NCBI GenBank assembly: GCA_039026975.1
Contig: JBCCLI010000369.1
Span: forward strand, 1 to 6,684
Direction: 5' to 3'
Source of the DNA: JBCBKZ01 sp039026975
Lineage (GTDB): Bacteria > Bacteroidota > Bacteroidia > J057
DNA length: 6,684 nucleotides
The translations under genes and the position numbers were made by a program. Numbering within the stretch: the stretch's first letter is position 1; each line of letters starts with the position of its first letter. A model generated the notes under the pieces. It had not been told where the DNA came from. It saw only the letters and a program-made list of their open reading frames with translations, and did not search any database. Below, in pieces: positions 1 to 6,508 of the stretch.

Positions 1-2402
1 AGCCAATAGGCTTTTGCCCATGAGGGTAGCATTTTCTTTTTGAGGTTAGGAAGTTTCTCCTTTTCCCCAAACTTTTCTTTGAGAAAGTGTATCTGCTGTA
101 GCAGTACTTCTGGCTCTACAACTGCTAATTCTCCCACTTCAAAAGTATGTGCCAGTAAACTGGACTTCCCTCCATGCAGAATTTCTGGATACTCTTCCGC
201 TAGCCCTAGTAGCTCAGCTGTTTTGATAGATGGATGGGTAAGTAGAGGAGCTGCCTCTATCAGATAGGCCATTTCCTTAGATATGGCATCTGTATATTCC
301 CGCCATTCTGCCTTATCTATATGCAAGGGGACAGAGGTTAGGTTTTCAGCCCCTAGGATCTCCTTAGAAGTGAGAATATCATGGCTAAGCCTCTGGAAGT
401 CAGTAGCTTCCATCCAGCCTTCTGTAGATGGAAAGCTGTAAGCCAGTAACCCAGCATCTGATGCAGCCAGGCCTTTCATGGCTGTCAGGTAGGAATGTAG
501 CCCCAGTAGTATTTCCTGATGATTCTCCAGGGCTTGAGTTCCATCTAGCCAAAGCTTGATCACGCCTACCTGCTTTTTCCAGTAGGCTACCCATTCTGAG
601 GCAGTAAGACTTTCGCCCGCCTGTGTTAACGGATGTGTAAGTGTAAAGGTCTGATCAGGAATGGCTATTCCTGCCTCTATCAGGTCTATGAGTTTTTCTT
701 CTTCCAGTTCTAGTTGGTTGAGCTGGTCATGGAGTCTACTCAGCTCAGAGTTCTGATAGGTCATGCTTAGCTTATCCTTGATAGCATCTATGGCATACTT
801 CATATGCTCATGCTGTAGGTTATTCTCTACCAAGGAAATGGCTAGGTTTCTAATGGAAGAAGGAAGTTTACCTCTAATCACTTCCAACGCTTTTGCATTC
901 TTAGAGACAATAAGGATAGACTTCCCCTGAGCTACATAGTGAGAAGTAATATTGGCTATAGTGTGGCTTTTACCTGTTCCTGGAGGGCCTTTTACGGTGA
1001 CTGCATCCTGCTTTTCTAATCGCTTAGCTATTTCTAGTTGTTCCTCATTGAAGGGGAGAGGGAATAAAAAGTGAGTGTCCCTAGCTAGAGAAACTTTTTC
1101 ATCCTTCAGTGGCCTGAGGATTTTCTTTTTATATGCTATCCGAATGGAGGCATCTGGTTTTTCCAGGGAAAATAGCTTGGTAAAGAAGTCTGGAATATCT
1201 TCTGCTTTCTCTCCATTCACCATTTCCTGAATATTGGCCATGATGTTTTGGGCATCCTTAGCTATCTGGATTTGAGAATCCTTACTTTTTACCTGCAAAA
1301 CAGGACTAAAACTGAGCACTATACCTTCTTGTGGAATCTCTTTTACTGGCCGTAGGTTCAGTTCATGGTTTAGGTAAAACTCATCCTTTATATCAGGAAA
1401 TACCGCTAAAATGTCTCTCGCGTGCTGGTAAAAGCCTTGATGGAGATATCCTGCTTCCAGACTGAAAGGTTTGGGATTTCTATTCCAGGCATCCACTTTT
1501 TGGAGAACTTCCCACTGTTTTTGCGTAATGGCAGAATCAGGCTGGTAGGAAAATTCTTCAGGGAAAAGCTGGGTGAAATGCTGCTCACAGCGTACGGGCT
1601 CTGTGAGGTTCTCCACCCACAGGCTCAGTTCCTGATTAACCAGTTTAATGGTGACGGGGACATGGAACAGGAAGTTGTGGTAGGTTTCCTTCCCTATTTG
1701 TCCACTTACTAGCCCAAAGGAAAGGTAGAGTTGCTGCTGGGGCTGTGCCTTCAATTGGTAATGGAGAGTATGGAGGGCATCATAGAGCTTATTTACCTTA
1801 TCCACTATGCCATAGTATTCATGGTGGTGCTTGAACACCCGCTCATATGACTGGAATAACTGTACCCTATGGTCATCAGTATGAAAGGGTGTAGCATTAT
1901 CTTTTTTGCTCAGGTATATCCTTCCCTCCTCTTCTCTCACATTAATCCATCCCTGAAGTGCTTCCGGTATAGAGGTATGTGAAATTTCGGCTACTGTTTT
2001 TCCTTCTACTATTTCCTGGAAATCCTTGAACAGACACTCCCTTTCAGAGCTCCGCTCAAATTTTTCTACAAGGGTGTGTTTATGCTGTAAAACAGGCCCA
2101 TCAGCTTCTTGAAAGCTCATCAACCAGGGCGCGAGCTCCTCAGGAGCGCTAAGCTCAGGAATCTGACTTCTTTGTAACCGCAGGATGGCCTGTTGTATGT
2201 CTTCATATTGGAATTGGAAGGCAGGATGATCCTGCTTCTGCCATTCATACCATGGGGATATATACCAATGTGCCTGATCTGTGCCCGTGTCAAAACGGGT
2301 AACAGGATCATTAGTCTGAAACAAATCACGGATGTAAGCAAACAGATTGACCAATGGTGTCTGCTGCTGACTTGCCGTTCTTGCAAGTTTTGCAGTATTC
2401 AT
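1..2402 (-). CDS. Large SF1 (UPF1-like) helicase/ATPase, N-terminal 800 residues, cut by window edge
   Basis: The frame is open from an ATG at 2402-2400 through the left edge (800 codons plus 2 nt), so the C-terminus is missing. Residues 447-455 form a Q-motif-like stretch (FPLPFNEEQ). Walker A is GPPGTGKS at 472-479. A motif Ia-like strand follows at about 495-513 (SILIVSKNAKALEVIRGKL). This arrangement is typical of UPF1-like SF1 helicases (AAA_11 type). Residues about 534-577 are rich in heptad Leu/Ile with Glu/Lys and look like a coiled coil. No DEAx Walker B motif appears up to residue 800, so motif II and the second RecA domain lie outside the window, behind an insertion of nearly 300 residues. 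The first ~440 residues form an N-terminal region without a catalytic motif I recognise. An in-frame TAA lies just before a TTG four codons upstream, so ATG is the best start. It follows mcrBC on the same strand and may be a third defence effector. Helicase assignment is firm; the substrate (DNA or RNA) is unknown. Confidence 0.9.
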   Translation of the reverse strand, partial: MNTAKLARTASQQQTPLVNLFAYIRDLFQTNDPVTRFDTGTDQAHWYISPWYEWQKQDHPAFQFQYEDIQQAILRLQRSQIPELSAPEELAPWLMSFQEADGPVLQHKHTLVEKFERSSERECLFKDFQEIVEGKTVAEISHTSIPEALQGWINVREEEGRIYLSKKDNATPFHTDDHRVQLFQSYERVFKHHHEYYGIVDKVNKLYDALHTLHYQLKAQPQQQLYLSFGLVSGQIGKETYHNFLFHVPVTIKLVNQELSLWVENLTEPVRCEQHFTQLFPEEFSYQPDSAITQKQWEVLQKVDAWNRNPKPFSLEAGYLHQGFYQHARDILAVFPDIKDEFYLNHELNLRPVKEIPQEGIVLSFSPVLQVKSKDSQIQIAKDAQNIMANIQEMVNGEKAEDIPDFFTKLFSLEKPDASIRIAYKKKILRPLKDEKVSLARDTHFLFPLPFNEEQLEIAKRLEKQDAVTVKGPPGTGKSHTIANITSHYVAQGKSILIVSKNAKALEVIRGKLPSSIRNLAISLVENNLQHEHMKYAIDAIKDKLSMTYQNSELSRLHDQLNQLELEEEKLIDLIEAGIAIPDQTFTLTHPLTQAGESLTASEWVAYWKKQVGVIKLWLDGTQALENHQEILLGLHSYLTAMKGLAASDAGLLAYSFPSTEGWMEATDFQRLSHDILTSKEILGAENLTSVPLHIDKAEWREYTDAISKEMAYLIEAAPLLTHPSIKTAELLGLAEEYPEILHGGKSSLLAHTFEVGELAVVEPEVLLQQIHFLKEKFGEKEKLPNLKKKMLPSWAKAYW

Positions 2403-2407
2403 CTTGG

Positions 2408-2665
2408 TTAACAATTAGAATTAGTGGGTAAAGCTGTTTTGTTTAGTACCTGTTTAAAATTGGTATGCGCAATGGAGCGTATGTGTAGCGCAATAAAGGA
2501 AGGCTTACGGTTCGGTATTTGATTACGGAGCTTACTCCCTTTGGTTGGTATAAAATGAGAGAGAATTTTCCACAGTCCTCCTAGTACACTGATTATCAGT
2601 GGAAATACTGTGTATAAATAGGAGAAGTTTTTATGGTTTGGCCGTAAATGAATATACTTACTGTT
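2408..2665 (-). other. 85-codon open frame with a hydrophobic segment, no normal start codon (possible gene remnant)
   Basis: This frame is open from just after a TAG (2668-2666) to a TAA at 2410-2408, five nt before the helicase ATG. It encodes a strongly hydrophobic run at about residues 14-35 (FSYLYTVFPLIISVLGGLW), long enough for one membrane helix, then a Lys/Arg-rich tail with few acidic residues. It contains no ATG, GTG or TTG, so it cannot be translated conventionally on its own. It lies in the +1 frame relative to the preceding small ORF, whose stop overlaps its first codons. It may be the end of a frameshifted gene, a remnant, or simply non-coding DNA: an open frame of this length is not rare by chance. 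Reported as a possibility only. Confidence 0.25.
2567..2612. repeat. Cluster of overlapping inverted repeats
   Basis: Three dyads overlap. CACTGA/TCAGTG (2587-2592 and 2596-2601) form a 6-bp stem with a 3-nt loop. TTTCCAC (2567-2573) is the reverse complement of GTGGAAA (2599-2605). CACAGT (2571-2576) is the reverse complement of ACTGTG (2607-2612). The two outer pairings compete with each other, and TTTCCAC/GTGGAAA also competes with the inner stem. No T-tract follows on either strand, so it does not look like a simple terminator. It lies 165-210 bp upstream of the helicase start, where an operator or mRNA structure would be plausible. It also falls inside the doubtful 85-codon frame. Confidence 0.45.
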
Positions 2666-3050
2666 CTAAAGTCCAGAGGATATCTTCCAGACTTCTTTGG
2701 TCATGAACGGTAATGTAGGCTTGGGTAGATTGGGCTGAAATCTCTTCATCTACCCAAATATCTGCACTAGTAAACACATTCTCACGATCTATATGTGCGG
2801 GAGAAAGGATCATAAACTGGGGGAGATTTCCACTCTCAGCCAGGGTCTTAATGTAAAGGGAATGGTGTGCACTTTCTCTTTCAAATCTGATAAATCCCTT
2901 TTCTAGTAAAAAGGCCTCATCTATCAGATTAGAAGGTTGACCATTGATTAAAGCGGCAGTGTTGAGCATCAGATCAGGGCTTGCAAATATTGGGTAAAGA
3001 GAGCGTACTATACAGCTAAAACTACTTTCTATATGATAATTTTTTCTCAA
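2658..3050 (-). CDS. Hypothetical small protein between mcrC and the helicase gene
   Basis: The open frame runs from a TTG at 3050 to a TAA at 2660-2658 (130 aa). I do not recognise a family. From about residue 28 onward the codon choice resembles that of the flanking genes, and the protein looks soluble and acidic toward its end (for example VFTSADIWVDEEIS and DQRSLEDILWTLEQ), with no membrane segment or catalytic motif I can name. The first ~27 residues are less convincing. The only start before residue 28 is TTG, with an in-frame TGA seven codons further upstream. The internal ATG at 2969 would give 103 aa. A run of six A (minus strand) sits four bases after the TTG. Removing one A would join this frame to an upstream one with ATGs at 3072, 3087 and 3108, so the gene may be frameshifted or 5'-truncated. 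It lies 178 nt after mcrC and 255 nt before the helicase ATG. Confidence 0.5.
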   Translation of the reverse strand: MRKNYHIESSFSCIVRSLYPIFASPDLMLNTAALINGQPSNLIDEAFLLEKGFIRFERESAHHSLYIKTLAESGNLPQFMILSPAHIDRENVFTSADIWVDEEISAQSTQAYITVHDQRSLEDILWTLEQ

Positions 3051-3158
3051 GAAATTTACAACTGTATTTCATGAATTCTATGTTCATCAATATTTCGAGA
3101 AGTAACATTTCTTGTACATTATTAACGGTTTCCTTTCGGAAAAAAGTATAGGGAAAGA

Positions 3159-3175
3159 CAATAGGAAATCTATTG
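3159..3175 (-). terminator. Hairpin downstream of mcrC, possible weak terminator
   Basis: CAATAG and CTATTG form a perfect 6-bp stem with a 5-nt loop, 54-70 nt past the mcrC stop codon. On the minus strand it is followed by pyrimidine-rich sequence (TCTTTCCC) and then a T6 run about 12 nt further on. A second small stem, TTTCC-GAAA-GGAAA on the minus strand, follows at 3129-3142. The stems are short and AT-rich and the T-run is displaced, so termination is possible but not convincing. If active it would separate mcrBC transcription from the downstream genes. Confidence 0.3.
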
Positions 3176-3228
3176 GGAGGATGATTATTACCGTTGAAGG
3201 CCAAATAGTTTCAGTTCCTACCTCTTAC

Positions 3229-4242
3229 TCAGATAGCCACTAATGTCATCATGTGTTGATGAATTTGGTCAGGATCTGTGTCCAGCCTTAGCCCTAAAAC
3301 CCGCACAGGAGTCTGATGTATGCGGTAGTCCAGAGAGAAAGAGGTTCCCAAGGTGGGATACAGAAGGCATCCTCTTAACTTCTGCTTTTCTTCTGTAGGA
3401 TAGTTTTTCAGATAGGCAAAAAGCTGATACAAATGGGCTGAGATAAGTTTCTCATGTTTAAATCTGGCCCTGAAAGCTTCTCTGTAAAATTTAGTCTCTA
3501 TGATAATAGTTTTCTCCTCAGATTCCAGCACCACATCTGTCTCCATTTGAGGTAAAAAGGAGAAATCGTGTCGGGTGAAGGGTTGGGTATTTCTCCAGGG
3601 AAATCTTCTGCTATGAACAGTGTAAGTGTTTTGCTCACGCTTGTAGAAGTTCTTGACATAGCGCTCGAATACCTTCCACATAAGCTGATCTTCTTCTAAG
3701 AAATTAGTAAATAAGTGTGTTCCTGATTCCTCCTGGGGCAGGATAATATCTACTATACATCTGCTTAGGTGGTATAAAGGCATGAGAGAAGGAGTAGAGG
3801 GGAGAGGAATATGCGTGAGGGGATGGTTCTGATATGTGGAGAAGTAAAAACTCAGCTGCTGCAATCTTTTCCTGAGAAAGGGGGAAAGAGATTCTAGTGC
3901 CATTAATCTGATATAAAGACTGCCCAGGCTTTCCATAAAAGGGTGATTTCGAGTATGGACAGAGTAGCCGCACCTAATCTTAGGAGGGGTAGGCAGAGGT
4001 GGTCTCCATACAATTTTTCCCCTGATAACTTCAGACTCCTTTTCCTGGATATGAAACTGTTCCAGGGCATGGGTCTGTAAACATAGCGCTAGCTGATCTA
4101 GCCAGGCCCACACACATAATTCCTGAACCTCATGTACGGGATACCCTGATACCCGTTTGTATCCCTTTCCCTGCGAAAAATTCCAGGCATAGCTTAGGAG
4201 GTAGTAGAGGTTAATAGAGGGGATTTGAGCAGGAGCCTCCAT
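3229..4242 (-). CDS. mcrC: McrC-like nuclease subunit of a Type IV (McrBC) restriction system
   Basis: This 337-aa protein has the marks of the McrC family (McrBC 5-methylcytosine restriction component). The N-terminus has the family's opening motif, IPSINLYYLLSYAWNF at residues 8-23, and EVIRGKI at 71-77 matches the conserved 'RG' segment. FERYV (192-196) precedes a PD-(D/E)xK nuclease core: D236 in METDVVL, then E249 and K251 in IIIETKF, followed by Q273 and Y277 in HLYQLFAY, the family's QxxxY element. All predicted catalytic residues are present, so the nuclease should be active. In known systems McrC binds the McrB ring, stimulates its NTP hydrolysis and cuts DNA. Its length is close to that of E. 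coli McrC. The ATG lies 3 nt after the mcrB stop, which argues for translational coupling and a joint complex. The stop is TGA at 3231-3229. I see no frameshift or missing motif. Confidence 0.95.
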   Translation of the reverse strand: MEAPAQIPSINLYYLLSYAWNFSQGKGYKRVSGYPVHEVQELCVWAWLDQLALCLQTHALEQFHIQEKESEVIRGKIVWRPPLPTPPKIRCGYSVHTRNHPFMESLGSLYIRLMALESLSPFLRKRLQQLSFYFSTYQNHPLTHIPLPSTPSLMPLYHLSRCIVDIILPQEESGTHLFTNFLEEDQLMWKVFERYVKNFYKREQNTYTVHSRRFPWRNTQPFTRHDFSFLPQMETDVVLESEEKTIIIETKFYREAFRARFKHEKLISAHLYQLFAYLKNYPTEEKQKLRGCLLYPTLGTSFSLDYRIHQTPVRVLGLRLDTDPDQIHQHMMTLVAI

Positions 4243-4245
4243 GAC

Positions 4246-6258
4246 TTACTGGATAGGGGTAAGAAGGTATTGAATCATTTTTTCTGCCTCATCCACATCT
4301 TGGGCTAATTGGTCTCGCAGGACGGGTGCTACCTCATATCGGATGATCTGTTCGTAAGCTTTCCAGTTCAGTTTTTCTTCTTTAGCTGGCAGAAAGTAGC
4401 TATGCCCTATTTGGTAGGGGCTGGCAAAAAAGTGGGTAAGCTCCCTTAAGCGGAGGTTACAGTCAGGGATTCTTAAGGCTATGGCTCTCAATAAGGGCTT
4501 GGGAGTACCTGCTTTTTTCAGGTATTTCTGAAAGGATTCTCCAAACTTTGGCCCTAACTCCCAGCTAATCATTCTCCTTCTTATAGCTGTATCTATGGAG
4601 GATATGGTTCTGTCAGCAGTATTCATGGTGCCTATGAGGTATACATTCTGGGGAATGTAGAAAGGGGTAGGCTCATAGACTAAGGAAACAGCATGTTCAG
4701 GAGACCTTTTATCCACTTCCAAGAGATAGAGAAGTTCTCCCAGCACTTGACTCAGGTTACACCTATTGATTTCTTCCAGTATGACCACAAAGGGCTGTTC
4801 AGGTCTACTTCTTGCTTGTTCACATACCTGGTAGAACATCCCCTTTTGCAGGTGGAATCCTCCCTTCCCATCCGGCCGGTATCCCAGCATCAAGTCTTCA
4901 TAGGAGTAGCTTGGGTGAAGTTGTAGGTGAAAGAGGTTAGGAGAATCCTTAAAGCCCAGCATAGCAAAGGCTAACCTTTGGGCAGAAAAGCTTTTCCCTA
5001 CGCCGGGTACGCCTTGAATGAGCAGACTTTTTTTCTGCTGCCATAAGTCCCAAATGCTTTGTAGGCTTTCTTTGTCTGTAAGTAAGTCCTTCTGAAGGTC
5101 AGCATAACTATAGGGCAGGGTGGCCTTATCTTCTTTTATAGGCTGCTGTGGTTCTGAAAGTACAGGTAGACGAGTAGGAGAGGGTTGTGTATATACGTTA
5201 GGGCGTTCTTCCCTTCTTTCCAGCAGGTCTAAGCTGCTCACCCCGCTTTCCAATCTCCTGAGTGTTTCTTCAAAATGGGGCTGCTTAGTGAGAATAGCAT
5301 TACGCATCACAGGCCAAAAATCAAGCTTCTGTAGCTGGCTGTCCTGAAAATAGGCTACTAATTCTGGAAGGATGAGCTGAAAAAGTATATGAAATTCTCT
5401 CTGCCAGGTATTTCCCTCTATGAGGAAGGCATCTTTTCCAGAGGTAATCCCTGCTGATAGCTGATGAGAACGTAGGTGATACATGAAAATGACATCACCC
5501 ATCTTGAGCTCGTGCAGATTAGGTTCTGCTAATTCCAGGGTAATGTTTCCGGTGGTTTCCAGGCTATTCTCCAGACATAGCTGCCAGTACTGGGGCCATC
5601 TTATCAGTTCTGACTCAGCAATAACAGGCTCTTCCCTATGGAAAGACTGGATAGGATCTATCTGACGAGCTACATATTGGAGAAATAAGTCTACCTGAAC
5701 CCGTAGCGGTAGGTTTTGGCTATTGGGGAATAGCCCCCTATAGGCTTCCTGGATAGGCAGAATACATTTTTGATAATCAGAGAAATAGGTGCCTGGATCA
5801 TTACCGTGAAATCCCTGCATGTCTACCCCTAGTTGGTTTAACGCTAAGCGGAAGGGTTCCGTGATCCAGCTGTATGTTTCTGGCTGTGCCATAGCTAGCA
5901 GCTCACTGGTAGCCCCCAGGTGAAATCCTTTCAGCGCTGTGATAAATGCGTTTACACGTTCAGCCGGTTTTTCAGCGCCATGAAATAACTTGATGAAGGC
6001 ATTTCTATAGGTTTGCAGGCTGTGATGAGGGGCTCCCAGGGCTTTCTGGCCTACCATGGGATGGTGGCTGAAGGTTTGCATCTCAAATAGCAGCTGTTGT
6101 ATATCTTCCCAGCTAGCCTGAGAAAGGAAATCCGGCTGGCTGAACCCTTGGATGAATGCCTGCTGCTTATGAAACAGGGCTGTTCTGCCTCCCAGCAGTT
6201 CTTCTGCTTCTAAGGCAAATACAGAGAGGTAGCTTTTTATCAGGGAGGTGGCAATCAT
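4246..6258 (-). CDS. mcrB: McrB-like AAA+ NTPase of a Type IV (McrBC) restriction system
   Basis: This 670-aa protein has a complete McrB-type AAA+ module in its C-terminal half: Walker A GVPGVGKS (416-423), the LHPSYSYEDLMLGYRP segment (447-462), Walker B VVILEEINR (491-499), the McrB signature MNTADR (545-550), the arginine cluster RRR (560-562) and IGHSYF (617-622). McrB proteins form GTP-hydrolysing hexamers that recognise modified DNA through a variable N-terminal domain and drive McrC. Here the region before the AAA+ module is about 400 residues, more than twice the ~160-residue DNA-binding domain of E. coli McrB. Within it, GATSELLAMAQPETY (115-129) resembles a conserved segment of long McrB-like proteins. 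MGDVIFMYH (253-261) has the look of a PUA/EVE-like fold strand, which is only a guess. Residues ~350-380 are a Pro-rich linker. The target is therefore unknown. The ATG at 6258-6256 is the only usable start, since an in-frame TAG lies 10 codons upstream. The gene is tightly coupled to mcrC. Confidence 0.95.
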   Translation of the reverse strand: MIATSLIKSYLSVFALEAEELLGGRTALFHKQQAFIQGFSQPDFLSQASWEDIQQLLFEMQTFSHHPMVGQKALGAPHHSLQTYRNAFIKLFHGAEKPAERVNAFITALKGFHLGATSELLAMAQPETYSWITEPFRLALNQLGVDMQGFHGNDPGTYFSDYQKCILPIQEAYRGLFPNSQNLPLRVQVDLFLQYVARQIDPIQSFHREEPVIAESELIRWPQYWQLCLENSLETTGNITLELAEPNLHELKMGDVIFMYHLRSHQLSAGITSGKDAFLIEGNTWQREFHILFQLILPELVAYFQDSQLQKLDFWPVMRNAILTKQPHFEETLRRLESGVSSLDLLERREERPNVYTQPSPTRLPVLSEPQQPIKEDKATLPYSYADLQKDLLTDKESLQSIWDLWQQKKSLLIQGVPGVGKSFSAQRLAFAMLGFKDSPNLFHLQLHPSYSYEDLMLGYRPDGKGGFHLQKGMFYQVCEQARSRPEQPFVVILEEINRCNLSQVLGELLYLLEVDKRSPEHAVSLVYEPTPFYIPQNVYLIGTMNTADRTISSIDTAIRRRMISWELGPKFGESFQKYLKKAGTPKPLLRAIALRIPDCNLRLRELTHFFASPYQIGHSYFLPAKEEKLNWKAYEQIIRYEVAPVLRDQLAQDVDEAEKMIQYLLTPIQ

Positions 6259-6313
6259 TCCTATGCTAACAAAAGATGCAGACTATGTTTGAAAAGAGAA
6301 TTTTGATAGAAAC

Positions 6314-6338
6314 GCCTGTCTGAGCGCAGCTGACCAGC
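6314..6338. repeat. Possible degenerate copy of a dispersed intergenic repeat
   Basis: The stretch CGCCTGTCTGAGCGCAGC followed by TGACCAGCC is GC-rich compared with the surrounding intergenic DNA. It resembles, from memory, the CTGTCTGAGCGCAG... motif of short dispersed repeats seen between genes in many Bacteroidota genomes. It contains the small dyad GCTG-GT-CAGC (minus strand). Only one copy is in the window, so the repeat nature cannot be shown here. Confidence 0.25.
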
Positions 6339-6339
6339 C

Positions 6340-6381
6340 TTGATTTTCATCACAATAGCTCGCTATTCTTCAAAAAATCAA
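6340..6381. repeat. 42-bp interrupted palindrome upstream of mcrB
   Basis: TTGATTTT (6340-6347) is the exact reverse complement of AAAATCAA (6374-6381), and AATAGC (6354-6359) that of GCTATT (6362-6367). Both pairs share one centre, between 6360 and 6361, with a mostly unpaired 6+6 nt region between them. It lies 82-123 bp upstream of the mcrB ATG. It could be a repressor operator for the mcrBC genes, a two-way terminator between mcrB and the upstream gene (an A/T-rich outer arm is present on both strands), or part of a dispersed repeat together with the adjacent GC-rich stretch. Confidence 0.5.
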
Positions 6382-6402
6382 TTTGTCAGAACCTCCTTTA
6401 TC

Positions 6403-6428
6403 CAGGATTTCCCTTTGGAAATTTTCTG
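6403..6428. other. Hairpin in the intergenic region upstream of mcrB
   Basis: ATTTCC (6407-6412) and GGAAAT (6417-6422) form a 6-bp stem with a CTTT loop, extended after a small asymmetric bulge by CAG/CTG (6403-6405 and 6426-6428). It lies 81-106 nt past the stop of the upstream gene on the minus strand. No T-tract follows in either direction, so its role is open. Elsewhere in 6259-6508 I see no coding frame of note and no convincing Bacteroidota-type promoter (TAnnTTTG with an upstream TTG). Confidence 0.3.
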
Positions 6429-6477
6429 ATCCAAACAAGCCCTAAGATAGCCATAATATTTACCCTAAGAAATATTC

Positions 6478-6502
6478 TGACCACTTATCAGTAAGTTAGT
6501 CA
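6478..6502 (-). terminator. Possible terminator of the upstream gene
   Basis: Just after the TAG of the upstream gene, TGAC/GTCA (4 bp) and ACTTA/TAAGT (5 bp, CTGA loop) form a stem separated by a 2+1 nt internal loop. The downstream minus-strand sequence is only moderately T-rich (GAATATTTCTTAG). The position, 7-31 nt after the stop, is right for a terminator, but the weak stem and the poor T-tract make this a tentative call. Confidence 0.35.
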
Positions 6503-6508
6503 ATTTCC

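Noticed and set aside
1422..1712. 96-aa plus-strand frame, and other plus-strand frames at 40-267, 2193-2411, 4693-4926, 5120-5347 and 5483-5665.
   Set aside because: All lie opposite the helicase or mcrB coding frames, with biased composition and no recognisable motif.
2534..2580. AGGAGG on the minus strand followed by GTG and a 13-codon frame, like a leader peptide upstream of the helicase.
   Set aside because: The spacing to the GTG is too short, the peptide has no attenuator-like features, and no T-tract hairpin follows.
3704..3973. 89-aa minus-strand frame inside mcrC.
   Set aside because: It lies in another frame within a gene whose motifs are all intact, so it is a shadow frame.
4762..4788. 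Glu instead of Asp in the McrB Walker B (LEEINR rather than IDEINR).
   Set aside because: EEINR is, to my knowledge, a common form in the McrB family and keeps the catalytic second Glu, so it is not an anomaly.
6259..6300. AGGA directly before the mcrB ATG as a ribosome binding site, and TCTTTTG as a Bacteroidota -7 box.
   Set aside because: AGGA abuts the ATG with no spacing, and the box lacks the leading TA and an upstream TTG at the right distance.
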